A stretch of 64,000 nt of DNA from Thermoleophilia bacterium (lineage in GTDB: Bacteria > Actinomycetota > Thermoleophilia > RBG-16-64-13): contig JAOSKU010000001.1 in NCBI GenBank assembly GCA_027493445.1, positions 856,501 through 920,500 on the forward strand. The letters run 5' to 3'. This document shows positions 51,155-61,179 of this stretch, in pieces. Both the position numbers and the translations under genes were made by a program. Below the pieces are notes generated by a model that was not told the DNA's origin, did no database searches, and saw only the letters and a program-made list of their open reading frames with translations. Every line of letters begins with the position of its first letter. Positions within the stretch are counted from its first letter, which is position 1.

Positions 51155-52650
51155 CAGAAGCGGAAGTACAGGAAGGCGTTCTGACCGAAGGCGCCCCCCA
51201 CCAGGATCCACGCCACCAGCCCGTAGTAGGCGAGGCGGCGCTGCCAGGCGGTTCGGGTCGCCCACAGCCTGGACCGGAGCCCCCATTCCTCCGCCGAATC
51301 GACCAGCGCCAGGAGGGCCACGGACAGGGCCAGGAGGCTCAGTGTCCACGGCGTAAGACCGGCCTCCCGCAAGGCGGCCCAGAGCGATCCCCAGCCGTGC
51401 AATTGGGTTGCGAGGCCCCGGGGGGCGTGGGAGAGGACGTAGAGGGCGTCGTTTAGGTGGGGGGCCCGGAAGAAGATCCAGGCCAGCGTGGCCAGGATGA
51501 AGGTGATGAGCGTCTGTGCCGTGGCCCGTGCACGGGAACCCGCCCGCGGACGAGCGCGGTGCGCCGCCCCGACCAGCCGAGCGGCCCCGCGCCCGGTTCG
51601 GACGGCCAGCGACTCGGCGACTACGAACAAACCGTGAAGGGCACCCCAGATCACGAAGGTCCAGGCGGCTCCATGCCAGAGACCCGAAAGGACGAAGATC
51701 GCCATCAGGTTCATGGACTGCCGCTTCGGGGAGACCCGGTTCCCGCCCAGCGGGATGTACAGGTAGTCGCGGAACCAGGTCATGAGCGATATGTGCCAGC
51801 GAGGCCAGAACTCCCGGAAGCCCCGGGCGAAGTATGGGCGGCGGAAGTTCTCGACCGGCTCGAACCCGAACAGCCGCCCCACTCCGTTCGCGATATCGGA
51901 GTAGCCGGAGAAGTCGCAGTAGATCTGGAGCGAGAAGCCGACGATCGCTACCAGCACCGGGAGGCCCACGTGGGCGTGAAGGTCGCCGTAGAGGTGGTTC
52001 ACCACCAGGGCCAGCTGATCGGCGATGACCAGCTTCTTGAAGAAGCCCAGGGCCATGAGCCGCAAGCCGGCGGAGGCTGCCTCCCGGTCGAAGGGACGGG
52101 CCCGGTCCAGCTGAGCGAGGAAATGACGGGGCCGTTCGATGGGTCCGGCGAAGATCTGCGGGAAGAAGGAGATGCTGAGGGCATAGCGGCCCAGACGGCG
52201 CTCCACGTGCGTACCATCCCGAGAGACGTCGATCAGGTAGCTCAAGCCCTTCAGGGTGTAGAAGGAGATGCCCAGGGGCAGCAGCAGGCTGAAGGAGGGC
52301 TCGCCGCCGGACGCGGATAGGCCCAGCAGGGCGGCGGCGGCCAGCAAGGATCGCTGGCCGAACTCAGCATACTTGAAGACCAAAAGGGGCAGGAGCGTCG
52401 CCGCTATGGCCGCACCCAGGAGGGCCCGGCGTCGCCGGGGGGCGAGCCACCCTGCGGCCAGCAGCCGGCCGCCCGCGTAGGTGGTGAGCGTCACCCCGGC
52501 CAGCACCAGTAGATACTCCGGGCCGACGCTGGCGTAGAGCAGATAGCTCACGACCAGGAGGGCAACCCATCTAAACCGCGACGGCACTGCCCAGTAGACG
52601 GCCATCACGGCGAAGAGGGACGCCAAGAAGAGTGGGGAGGTGAACGTCAC
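51154..52650 (-). CDS. MBOAT-family membrane O-acyltransferase (AlgI/DltB-like)
   Basis: 498 residues with about 11 hydrophobic segments. The MBOAT core shows LLLPLGISFYTLKGLSYLID, ISFFPQIFAGPIERP, QIYCDFSGYSDIANGVGRLF, the REFWPRWHISLMTWFRDYLY block and the catalytic His in LSGLWHGAAWTF. Members move acetyl or D-alanyl groups across the membrane to alginate, teichoic acid or similar polymers. With the SGNH protein it forms a two-gene cassette. No polymer synthesis genes are nearby, so the acceptor is unknown. ATG 52650 is the natural start. Confidence 0.92.
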   Translation of the reverse strand: MTFTSPLFLASLFAVMAVYWAVPSRFRWVALLVVSYLLYASVGPEYLLVLAGVTLTTYAGGRLLAAGWLAPRRRRALLGAAIAATLLPLLVFKYAEFGQRSLLAAAALLGLSASGGEPSFSLLLPLGISFYTLKGLSYLIDVSRDGTHVERRLGRYALSISFFPQIFAGPIERPRHFLAQLDRARPFDREAASAGLRLMALGFFKKLVIADQLALVVNHLYGDLHAHVGLPVLVAIVGFSLQIYCDFSGYSDIANGVGRLFGFEPVENFRRPYFARGFREFWPRWHISLMTWFRDYLYIPLGGNRVSPKRQSMNLMAIFVLSGLWHGAAWTFVIWGALHGLFVVAESLAVRTGRGAARLVGAAHRARPRAGSRARATAQTLITFILATLAWIFFRAPHLNDALYVLSHAPRGLATQLHGWGSLWAALREAGLTPWTLSLLALSVALLALVDSAEEWGLRSRLWATRTAWQRRLAYYGLVAWILVGGAFGQNAFLYFRF

Positions 52651-52920
52651 CGCCTGCCTACCTCCACTCAGGACCGATGTTCAGCGGGCTCGTGCCGAGC
52701 TGGCAATGTCATCCTCCAGGATCGAGGCCTGGCCGGCCGTCGCCGGCGCCCACGAGCTGCGCGGGACGCGTGAGGACGCACATCCTCCTCGCCGGGCGGC
52801 CCCGCTACCGCGGGCGCCCAGAGGAACCTCAAGCAGCCCGGCAATCGCCGGCATTTCGCGCGCCGTACTGGGGAGCCAGCGAGCCAGGCTGTGATCTCCA
52901 CCGGCCCCTATTTGGGTTAG
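52651..52920 (-). other. no gene recognised; possible long 5' leader of MBOAT operon
   Basis: About 270 bases without a supportable gene between the MBOAT start and the second copy of the palindromic motif. If that motif is a promoter this would be the untranslated leader. I see no riboswitch I can name. Confidence 0.4.
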
Positions 52921-52949
52921 TGTCCGGCAGCGGCTAAAGCGTTACCGGA
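52921..52949 (-). repeat. 29-base palindromic motif, copy 2
   Basis: On the minus strand TCCGGTAACGCTTTAGCC, then GCTGCCGGACA, nearly identical to the motif in front of the sigma gene at 46807-46835. It overlaps the end of the serpin remnant. Confidence 0.45.
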
Positions 52950-53208
52950 TGCTCGGATCAACCACCTGCCCGAGGAAGAGGATCTCGCCGCTCGGGCGGT
53001 GACGGATGAGGAAGAGGAAGGGCCGGTCAACGATCATCGCGTCTCCACCAGCGCGGGCAGCCACCACCACGGCCGACCCGGCGGCCGCCTCCGTACCCGC
53101 CTCGTCCACCGAGACGCGGGCGGCGTGGTAGGCGTCGTCTACCCAGAGACCCCCGGGGCCGTTCATGCCGGAAAGGCTTGCTCGATCGGGATCGAAGGCC
53201 TGCTCCAT
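52942..53208 (-). pseudogene. C-terminal remnant of an inhibitory serpin
   Basis: 88 residues that match only the last quarter of a serpin: MNGPGGLWVDDAYHAARVSV, the reactive-loop hinge DEAGTEAAAGSAVVV and the signature DRPFLFLIRHRPSGEILFLG followed by VVDP. The hinge (Gly-Thr-Glu-Ala-Ala-Ala) is of the inhibitory type. About 280 upstream residues that make the serpin body are missing and the sequence before LLGMEQAFDP belongs to intergenic DNA. It cannot fold as a serpin, so it is most likely the leftover of a deleted gene. Confidence 0.75.
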
Positions 53209-53285
53209 GCCTAGGAGGCCGTTGCAATACGAAGCCCCCGGCCCCAGGCCGCGGTGGCGTAGGCTCGGGATCCATGGACCGTGCT

Positions 53286-55100
53286 TCAGTCCACCCGGTA
53301 GCGGCGGATGTGGACACCATCCTCATGGAGCTCAAGAACGTAAAGGAACCCCTCGAAGCTCCCGCTGGCAGCCAACTCCCGGGCATCCTGGTTTGCGCTT
53401 TCACCCGGCAGCAGAAAGCGCTCGATCATCCTCCCACGGGCGTCAAAGAGCCAGACGGCCCGATGCAGGCTGCCTTGGGAGTCCCGGACCACACCCGAGA
53501 CCATGACCCGGCAATCCCTGGGGTCTCCGTTGAGGGACTCCACCAAGCTGACCACATCGGCCTTCTCCAGCGTGTGTCCCTCCTCGAGGCCGAGGGGGAC
53601 GTCATAAGGACCTCGGGGGCCAGACACACTGAGGTGAGGTCCAGCCGCTTCCGTTCCTACCCGACCCCACCAGCCCTGGCCCAGGGGGGCAAGATCTGAA
53701 CGGGAGTACGTCTCGTCAAAGGGCGACCTGAGATTGGCGGTTTGGTTCGCCGAGGCAGCTTGGCCCATGTCCGCAGACGATGGCGCCTCACGAGAAGTCC
53801 GGGGCGACAGTGCCTCAAACCGATAGACACTGGCAAAGAATGTGCTTCCTCCCTGGCCCTCCACCTCTGCGTAGACGCCGCCGTAGGAGCCGGTCGACAC
53901 CCCGACAAGATTCACCACTTCAAGCCCACCTGCGGAGGCCGGGACCGACCCCAGAAGCCCGGAGTCGATACGGTAGGCCTGCACCTGCCCGGTGCCCCGC
54001 CGATCATTCACGAACACGGTGGCGTCAATGCTTACCGCGACGTCTTCCGGGGCCTGAGCGTCCAGAGGGATCTCAGCCCCGGCCTCGCCTTCCGGGGAGA
54101 GAACTTGCACCTTCCCACCGGCCGGATCAAGCACGAAGAGGTACTCCTTGGGACCGACGGCCATGGAGTAGCTGCCCGACGCCTCCCCCCGGCGAGGGGG
54201 AGCCCCAAACTGACCCGGAGCCTCGCCCCAGGTTCCCCTGTAGATCACCCTCCCGGTGCGATCGAGAGCGCCCCGGGCGTCATCCTCCGTGTCTGGGTTC
54301 AGGAGTCCGCCCCCAGCGTAGGACCCAAGCTCGATCATGGTGGCCCGCGCAAGCGCTTCGTAGGTCTCTCTGCCGGCGGACACCGCCGGGCCGGCAGTCC
54401 GAGAGCTGCTCGGTTCCACTCGGAGGACCTCCCAACCCTCGGAGGGCAAACGCATGAGGATGGCCGCCCCTCCGCTCGACCGCCCATCGGGTGAGATCTC
54501 AGTTGCCTCTCCCCCACCAATCACAAGCCCGAGGAGATCGAGAAGCTCCCGGGGCGGCTCAAAGACCAAGACCGGCCGGCGCTCACCCTGGGCCTGGAAA
54601 GCCGAGAGCGCCTGCTGCGGCGCAAGCTCGTTGCCGAAGACCCAGAGAGGCTTCCACTCGTTCCAGGACGGGGTGAGATCCTGGGGGACTTCGAAGGGGT
54701 TCTCCGGCTCCTGCCAGAAGTCGGCCGACAGGCCGGCCGGGCGCTCAGGCAGCGTATCCACGTTGCCGGCCCAAAGCCCTTCAAGAAAGACGTCCCGCCA
54801 GGCAAGAGCAAGCTCCTGGGCCACATCAGGCTTGGACGGTACCGAGACGCCCCCTCCCACCACCTGGTCCTCGATCTGGACGATCGGGGGAGCCGGGCGA
54901 AGGGCGCCGTAGGCCCAAGGGGCGGCCAGAGAGATCACCCCCAGGGCGGCGACCAGGCCGACGGTTTTCCTCAGTCCACCGAAACGCCGGGCCCGACGGG
55001 TCCTAGCCTGGACCCGGCCCCACTTGCCCTCGACCGCGATGGGCGGAGCGAGATTCTTGAGGGCCCGGCGAAGTTCCGCATCGGATTGATACTCATTCAT
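53286..55100 (-). CDS. membrane protein with propeller-like outer domain, putative anti-sigma partner
   Basis: 604 residues. A short cytoplasmic part (MNEYQSDAELRRALKNL and a basic stretch) precedes one membrane span (TVGLVAALGVISLAAPWAYG). A large outer part of about 520 residues contains repeated strand patterns resembling NHL/beta-propeller blades (YLFVLDPAGGKVQVLSPEGE, DVAVSIDATVFVNDRRGTGQ). There is no zinc-finger motif. ATG 55100 overlaps the sigma gene by 8 bases, so the two are coupled. The arrangement suggests a sensor that controls the sigma factor, but no known anti-sigma domain is recognisable. Confidence 0.7.
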   Translation of the reverse strand: MNEYQSDAELRRALKNLAPPIAVEGKWGRVQARTRRARRFGGLRKTVGLVAALGVISLAAPWAYGALRPAPPIVQIEDQVVGGGVSVPSKPDVAQELALAWRDVFLEGLWAGNVDTLPERPAGLSADFWQEPENPFEVPQDLTPSWNEWKPLWVFGNELAPQQALSAFQAQGERRPVLVFEPPRELLDLLGLVIGGGEATEISPDGRSSGGAAILMRLPSEGWEVLRVEPSSSRTAGPAVSAGRETYEALARATMIELGSYAGGGLLNPDTEDDARGALDRTGRVIYRGTWGEAPGQFGAPPRRGEASGSYSMAVGPKEYLFVLDPAGGKVQVLSPEGEAGAEIPLDAQAPEDVAVSIDATVFVNDRRGTGQVQAYRIDSGLLGSVPASAGGLEVVNLVGVSTGSYGGVYAEVEGQGGSTFFASVYRFEALSPRTSREAPSSADMGQAASANQTANLRSPFDETYSRSDLAPLGQGWWGRVGTEAAGPHLSVSGPRGPYDVPLGLEEGHTLEKADVVSLVESLNGDPRDCRVMVSGVVRDSQGSLHRAVWLFDARGRMIERFLLPGESANQDARELAASGSFEGFLYVLELHEDGVHIRRYRVD

Positions 55101-55692
55101 GAGATGCCTCCAGCAGTGTTCGCAGCCTGCTGCGAGCCCGGTCCAAGTGCTTGAGGGCGGACCCCCGGGAGATGCCCATACCCTCGGCCACATCGGCCAC
55201 CGAGAGATCAGCCACGTAGTAGAGGGCGAGGGCGGTGCGCTGTTTGACCGGCAGTTGCCGGACGGCCCGCCACAAACGCCCGTCGGCCGTCTCGGGAAGA
55301 GCCGACTCCCGGGGTTCTTTCTCCATCTTGGCCCACAAGGCGGCGCGGCGCCGGACGGCTCTGTGGTGATCCCTGACCTGATTTACCGCCACCCGGCGGA
55401 CCCAGGCCACCTGATCCTCGTACTGAGACACTCGCTCCCAGTTCAGGCACAACTTGGAGAAGGCCTCTTGTACAGCCTCCTCGGCCACCGCACTGTCTCC
55501 CGCGACTACAGCCAGAGCCCGGGACAGCGAGCGATAGTGCGCTTCAAAGACGCCTTCTGGACTGGAGTACCGGAGATGCCCGCGCTCCCGCCCTTCACCG
55601 GCCGACCGCTTTTCCTCGGATGCCGCCGAGAGAAGGCTATCGTCGGAGGGGTCTGCCGAGCGAGATCTCGGCCGGACAGTCGATTCCTCGAT
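55093..55692 (-). CDS. ECF-type sigma factor, possible ATC start
   Basis: Region 2 (FEAHYRSLSRALAVVAGDSA, AEEAVQEAFSKLCLNWERVS, WVRRVAVNQVRDHHRA) and region 4 (LPVKQRTALALYYVADLSVA, VAEGMGISRGSALKHLDRAR) are clear, resembling SigE-like actinobacterial ECF factors. The usual starts give only 131 residues (GTG 55488) and would delete half of region 2. The frame is open further up, and an AAGGAGG (55700-55706) points with 7-base spacing to an ATC codon at 55692, giving 199 residues. No ATG, GTG or TTG lies between. Coupled to the membrane regulator downstream. Confidence 0.75.
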   Translation of the reverse strand: MEESTVRPRSRSADPSDDSLLSAASEEKRSAGEGRERGHLRYSSPEGVFEAHYRSLSRALAVVAGDSAVAEEAVQEAFSKLCLNWERVSQYEDQVAWVRRVAVNQVRDHHRAVRRRAALWAKMEKEPRESALPETADGRLWRAVRQLPVKQRTALALYYVADLSVADVAEGMGISRGSALKHLDRARSRLRTLLEASHE

Positions 55693-55919
55693 CTCGTGGC
55701 CTCCTTCGCAGCCGCGCTCTGCACCAGGTCGAAACCGCGCTCACACGGATAACACGATTGGAAGGGCGTTCCGATTGACACCATGTCCGGACCGCGCTTC
55801 GCAGACGCTCCTATCATCCGCGCTCGGCCCGCAACCGGTTGCCCTTTTCGCCAGGTCTTCGCGTGTCTGCCGCCGAAGCCGGGAGATGCAAGCGGAGAAG
55901 GCGTCCAACTGCCGACGAA

Positions 55920-56530
55920 TCATCCGCGCTTAATCAACTTCACGCCGACCAGGGTGAACCACACCAGCAATAGCACATACCCAGCCGCCACCACTCCCGC
56001 GGCGAGAGGCGAGACAGACGTGCCCGTGGCGAAGTCACCGGCGAGAAGCAGGGCGTTCGCCAAGATCCCGAGGTAGGCAACAGACCAGCCCAGTCTACCG
56101 CCCTTCACCATGAGAGACGCGCTCACCAGACCTCCCCCATCAAGGACGAGCGGCCTGCCTGCCCCGTGAAGAGCAGGACCCCGATCCCGACGAAGGGGAG
56201 CGCGGCGCCGATTGCCATCCAGAGCCTTCTGACTCTTCCGAGCGAGCATCCGAGGCCGAGAAACGCCACTCCGCCGAGCACGAGGATGGCGACGTCGAGC
56301 GGATTGAAGACCCGCAGCGGGTCGGCTGGCACTTGGCCGGCCCCCGCGTTGATCTGAAAGAGAATTATCAGCCAGTTGCGAAGCCCGAGACCATCCAGGG
56401 GGACAGCCAGGCCCAGGAGTCCCAGGAGTAGCATGGCAGCCACCAGCATGGCTGCTATACCGCCTGTGCGAGTAAGCGTCGCGGACCGCGGGTCCGCGGC
56501 CTCGGCGGGTATGTCGCGCCCACGCGTCAT
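55920..56530 (-). CDS. hypothetical multi-pass membrane protein (one-base frameshift)
   Basis: About 203 residues with six hydrophobic segments (IAAMLVAAMLLLGLLGLAVP, NWLIILFQINAGAG, VAILVLGGVAFLGLGCS, LWMAIGAALPFVGIGVLLFT, AYLGILANALLLAGDFATG, AAGVVAAGYVLLLVWFTLVG). The overall pattern is like DUF4386-type membrane proteins, with low certainty. The frame breaks after SSLMG. One more base in the C run 56134-56138 gives MGGGLVSASLM and joins the halves. ATG 56530 has AGAGGAGAG just upstream. It lies upstream of the sigma pair on the same strand. Confidence 0.6.
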
Positions 56531-56811
56531 TCTCTCCTCTTTCCCCTGGCCGTTCAAACGGTCAGGAATCGGCGTCGATCGAAGCTTTCCCCACGCACTG
56601 CTGGCTTCTGAGCTGCCCGAGCATGAAGTCGGCCGGGTTCGCGCGTGAGAGGAGCGATCCGGTTGATCCACCTGCTACTCACTCTACGCCGGCAGAAGTG
56701 CTGGAGGCGGCACCACGAACTGATGGCGGCACGCCACCTGAGGCCCCGACCCTGTTACTCTCTGGCGGGCAGGGGTAGCTAACAAGAGCGCATTCATCGA
56801 ACTGCTGGGAG

Positions 56812-57051
56812 ATGCAAAGGAAAGCCGTGGTAGTGACCGAGGCGAGGAGTCTGGCACAGCTCATGGAGGTTCCCACCCCTGTCCCCGCGCCAGGCCAGAT
56901 TCGCGTCCGCCTGGCCGCTGCGGCCGTCAATCCCGTGGACGGGAAGAGTGCCTTTGGCGCCTACGGTGACGGTCCCTACCCCATTGTGCCGGGCACTGAC
57001 GGCGCCGGCACCGTTGATCTCCTAGGCGAGGGCGTCACCCACTTCTCCGTA
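56812..57051 (+). pseudogene. N-terminal remnant of a zinc-type alcohol dehydrogenase/quinone oxidoreductase
   Basis: About 80 residues match the start of the MDR family: RKAVVVTEARSLAQLMEVPT, VRLAAAAVNPVDGKSAFG and YPIVPGTDGAGTVDLLGEGV. After VTHFSV the resemblance ends and the frame runs into the region complementary to hicA. The NAD(P)-binding domain is missing entirely, so it is a 3'-truncated remnant. Confidence 0.65.
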
Positions 57052-57065
57052 ACATCGGGCACGCG

Positions 57066-57357
57066 TCACAGGCGAGCCGTCCGAAAAGCTGGCCATGGGC
57101 GATTCTCGTTTGTCGACCCACCAACAGCGTGCAGCGGGGCAAACAGGGCAGGTCGACGCAAGTGCTGCAACTCTTCTTCCGTGATCCCAAGCTGTCGGAG
57201 GATCTCGTGAAACAACCAGCCGCCGATCTACGGCGTCGCCGTGGATCGGAATGGTGGTAGCGCGGCCGTCCGGGTGGAGCCATCGGGGGTGCGCGCCCTT
57301 CTGCCGGACTTTCTCGAAGCCGAGCCTGCGAGCAACACGCTCGAGGTATCGGGCTTT
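57066..57357 (-). pseudogene. hicA: HicA-type mRNA interferase toxin, broken
   Basis: Two frames together read as HicA: ARYLERVARRLGFEKVRQKG and AHPRWLHPDGRATTIPIHGD with the catalytic His (HPR/HHR position), then IGGWLFHEILRQLGITEEEL. They are separated by a one-base shift near 57226-57231 that is not in a homopolymer. No ATG, GTG or TTG is in frame before ARYLERV. It follows hicB with the stop codon overlapping. With neither start nor continuous frame the toxin is probably inactive. Confidence 0.6.
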
Positions 57358-57580
57358 AGCTGGCCCGCGCGAAGCTCAACTGCACATCCGGCGGAAGACG
57401 CCTCCCGGCCTCCCGGTACTCCTCGGCAATCATGTCAAACACGTTGACCAGCTCGGCGCGGGCCTCATCTGGCGTTCGCCCCCAGGCATGGCACCCGTCG
57501 ATAGCCGGTACGTAGGCAACAAAGGTGCCGTTGTCATCGGGCCGAATCACTACCGTGTAGTCCAGGATCCCCTTTTCCAT
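57356..57580 (-). CDS. hicB: HicB-family antitoxin
   Basis: 74 residues: KGILDYTVVIRPDDNGTFVA, YVPAIDGCHAWGRTPDEARA and ELVNVFDMIAEEYREAG form the partly degraded RNase-H-like fold of HicB proteins. No DNA-binding domain is attached. ATG 57580 has GGGGGAG about 4 bases upstream. The gene is intact, while its toxin partner directly downstream is broken. Confidence 0.8.
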   Translation of the reverse strand: MEKGILDYTVVIRPDDNGTFVAYVPAIDGCHAWGRTPDEARAELVNVFDMIAEEYREAGRRLPPDVQLSFARAS

Positions 57581-57925
57581 CTTGCTCCCCCGACCAACCA
57601 ATGCCCTGTTGACTTGCATCAGCGGCCCGGGGCCGTGTCGAAGCGGTCTCCGCAGCCTCAGTGTATCACAGCCCCCCAAACCCGCCTCTCGGCTTGTACT
57701 GCTCGGCCTGGGTCACCTGGCGGGGCCGAGTGGGGATCTCTCTAGGCCCGCGGGATCCCCCCGACATCGCCGGTGAGCTTTCGTGCTGCGGAAGCACGCC
57801 CGCTGCCGCTCCCTCGGGTCTGCACTGAGGCGCGGATCCGCGCGGAGGTCCGCCCCGGCCCTCGCCTACTTGTCGGCGCCGTGGAAGCCGCACGGGCACG
57901 GGTTCACCGCCGCCACCAAGAAAAC
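57581..57925 (-). other. no gene recognised
   Basis: About 345 bases between hicB and the groESL terminator. Short frames on both strands show no domain except a stretch on the minus strand (VAAVNPCPCGFHGADK) that resembles the NPCPCG segment of ComM; it is too short to call. Confidence 0.5.
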
Positions 57926-57957
57926 GAGGGGCCGGGACCCGTGGCCCCGACCCCTCG
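57926..57957 (-). terminator. intrinsic terminator of the groESL operon
   Basis: On the minus strand GAGGGGTCGGG pairs with CCCGGCCCCTC around a short loop, followed by GTTTTCTT. It lies 45 bases after the groEL stop codon. Confidence 0.8.
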
Positions 57958-58002
57958 AGACGTGTCCGAATAGATCCAGACCTACGTCGCGGTGGAAACA
58001 GC

Positions 58003-59983
<1,981 letters not shown>

Positions 59984-60053
59984 CCAGAACCCTCCTGTTT
60001 TCCGTTTTTTTCTTTCGGCCTGCCGTCTGGCGGCTGGATGCCCGAACGGTCAA

Positions 60054-60080
60054 TTGGCACTCTCAACTAGAGAGTGCCAA
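60054..60080 (-). promoter_or_regulatory. CIRCE operator (HrcA binding site)
   Basis: TTGGCACTC, 9 bases, GAGTGCCAA. It matches the CIRCE consensus TTAGCACTC-N9-GAGTGCTAA with one symmetrical change per arm. It lies between the promoter and groES, so HrcA repression of groESL released by heat is expected. Confidence 0.95.
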
Positions 60081-60089
60081 TGCACGCGT

Positions 60090-60118
60090 ATGGTATCCCC
60101 TGGCTCAGATAATGTCAA
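60090..60118 (-). promoter_or_regulatory. sigma-A-type promoter of groESL
   Basis: On the minus strand TTGACA (60118-60113) and TACCAT (60095-60090) with a 17-base spacer. The start would fall at about 60083, right at the edge of CIRCE. It overlaps the last codons of tsaD. Confidence 0.8.
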
Positions 60119-61179
60119 ACAGGGTCACGAAGATTGGCGGCCCCATCTCCTGCCGCCCCCGGAGTCACCGCCAGGGCCAGCGACGCGCTCGCCTCCAGGG
60201 CGAGATACTCCGGGTAGGGCAGCACCGGGCCGCCCCAGGCGGCGGCCGCGATCATGGCCGCGTTGTCCGTGCAGAGAGGGGGCGCCGGAGTGACCACGTA
60301 GAGGCCGCGGGCCGCGCCCTTGGCCACGATTTGCCGGCGCAGCAGCGAGTTGGCTGCCACCCCACCGGCGATGGCCACCGCCGGTACCTTTTGTTCCTCG
60401 GCGGCCGCCAGGAGCTTCGTCACCAGCGCTTCCACGATCGATGCCCGATAGGCGGCAGCCACGTCCGCCGCCCGCGCGGCGCGCTCTTCCGAGCCCATCT
60501 CGCGCAGCAGATAGAAGAGGGCGGTCTTCACTCCCGAGAATGAGAAATCCAGGCTACCGGGGCGGCGTAGACCGACGGGGAAATCGAAGGCCGCCGGGTC
60601 ACCGCGCTCGGCCAGCTGGTCGAGCTCCCGGCCGCCGGGGTAACCCAGACCGAGCAGGCGGGCCCCCTTGTCGAAAGCCTCGCCGGCGGCGTCGTCGAGT
60701 GTCTCCCCGAGCAGAGTGAACACCCCCGGCGCGTCCACCCGCACGAGCAACGTATGCCCTCCCGAGGCCACCAGGGTGACCATGGGGAAGGGCGCCGCGG
60801 AGTCCGCCAGCCAGACGGCCGCCAGATGCCCGTGCAGATGGTTGACAGGAGTGAGGGGCAGGCGACGGGCCCAGGCGAACGCCTTCGCCGTGTGCAGGCC
60901 GATGAGCAGGGCACCCACGAGCCCCGGGCCCACGGTGACCGCCACCCGGGCGACGTCGTCCAGACTCAACCGGGCACCCTCCAGCGCCTCGCGCACGACC
61001 ACAGTCGCCCGTTCCACATGGGCCCGGCTGGCCACTTCGGGCACGACGCCCCCGTACTTCTCGTGGATCGAATCCTGGGAGTGCACCGCCGAGGAGAGCA
61101 GGCGGCCGTCCGCGTCCATGACCGCCACGCTGGTGTCGTCGCACGAGGTCTCGATGGCCAGGAGAGGGCCGAGACTCAC
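60115..61179 (-). CDS. tsaD: tRNA threonylcarbamoyladenosine synthase subunit TsaD
   Basis: Transfers the threonylcarbamoyl group to A37 of ANN-decoding tRNAs. The 354-residue ASKHA-fold protein has the N-terminal ETSCDDTSVAVM, the metal-binding HLHGHLAAVWL, LVASGGHTLLV, FSFSGVKTALFYLL and AIAGGVAANSLLR, ending with the TDNAAMIAAAA motif. ATG 61179 overlaps the rimI stop (ATGA). It is the last gene of the tsaE-tsaB-rimI-tsaD operon. Confidence 0.96.
   Translation of the reverse strand: MSLGPLLAIETSCDDTSVAVMDADGRLLSSAVHSQDSIHEKYGGVVPEVASRAHVERATVVVREALEGARLSLDDVARVAVTVGPGLVGALLIGLHTAKAFAWARRLPLTPVNHLHGHLAAVWLADSAAPFPMVTLVASGGHTLLVRVDAPGVFTLLGETLDDAAGEAFDKGARLLGLGYPGGRELDQLAERGDPAAFDFPVGLRRPGSLDFSFSGVKTALFYLLREMGSEERAARAADVAAAYRASIVEALVTKLLAAAEEQKVPAVAIAGGVAANSLLRRQIVAKGAARGLYVVTPAPPLCTDNAAMIAAAAWGGPVLPYPEYLALEASASLALAVTPGAAGDGAANLRDPV

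Noticed and set aside
57876..57940. Minus-strand stretch VAAVNPCPCGFHGADK resembling the ComM/Mg-chelatase NPCPCG segment
   Set aside because: Under 20 residues, begins inside the groESL terminator and nothing else of ComM is nearby; may be chance.
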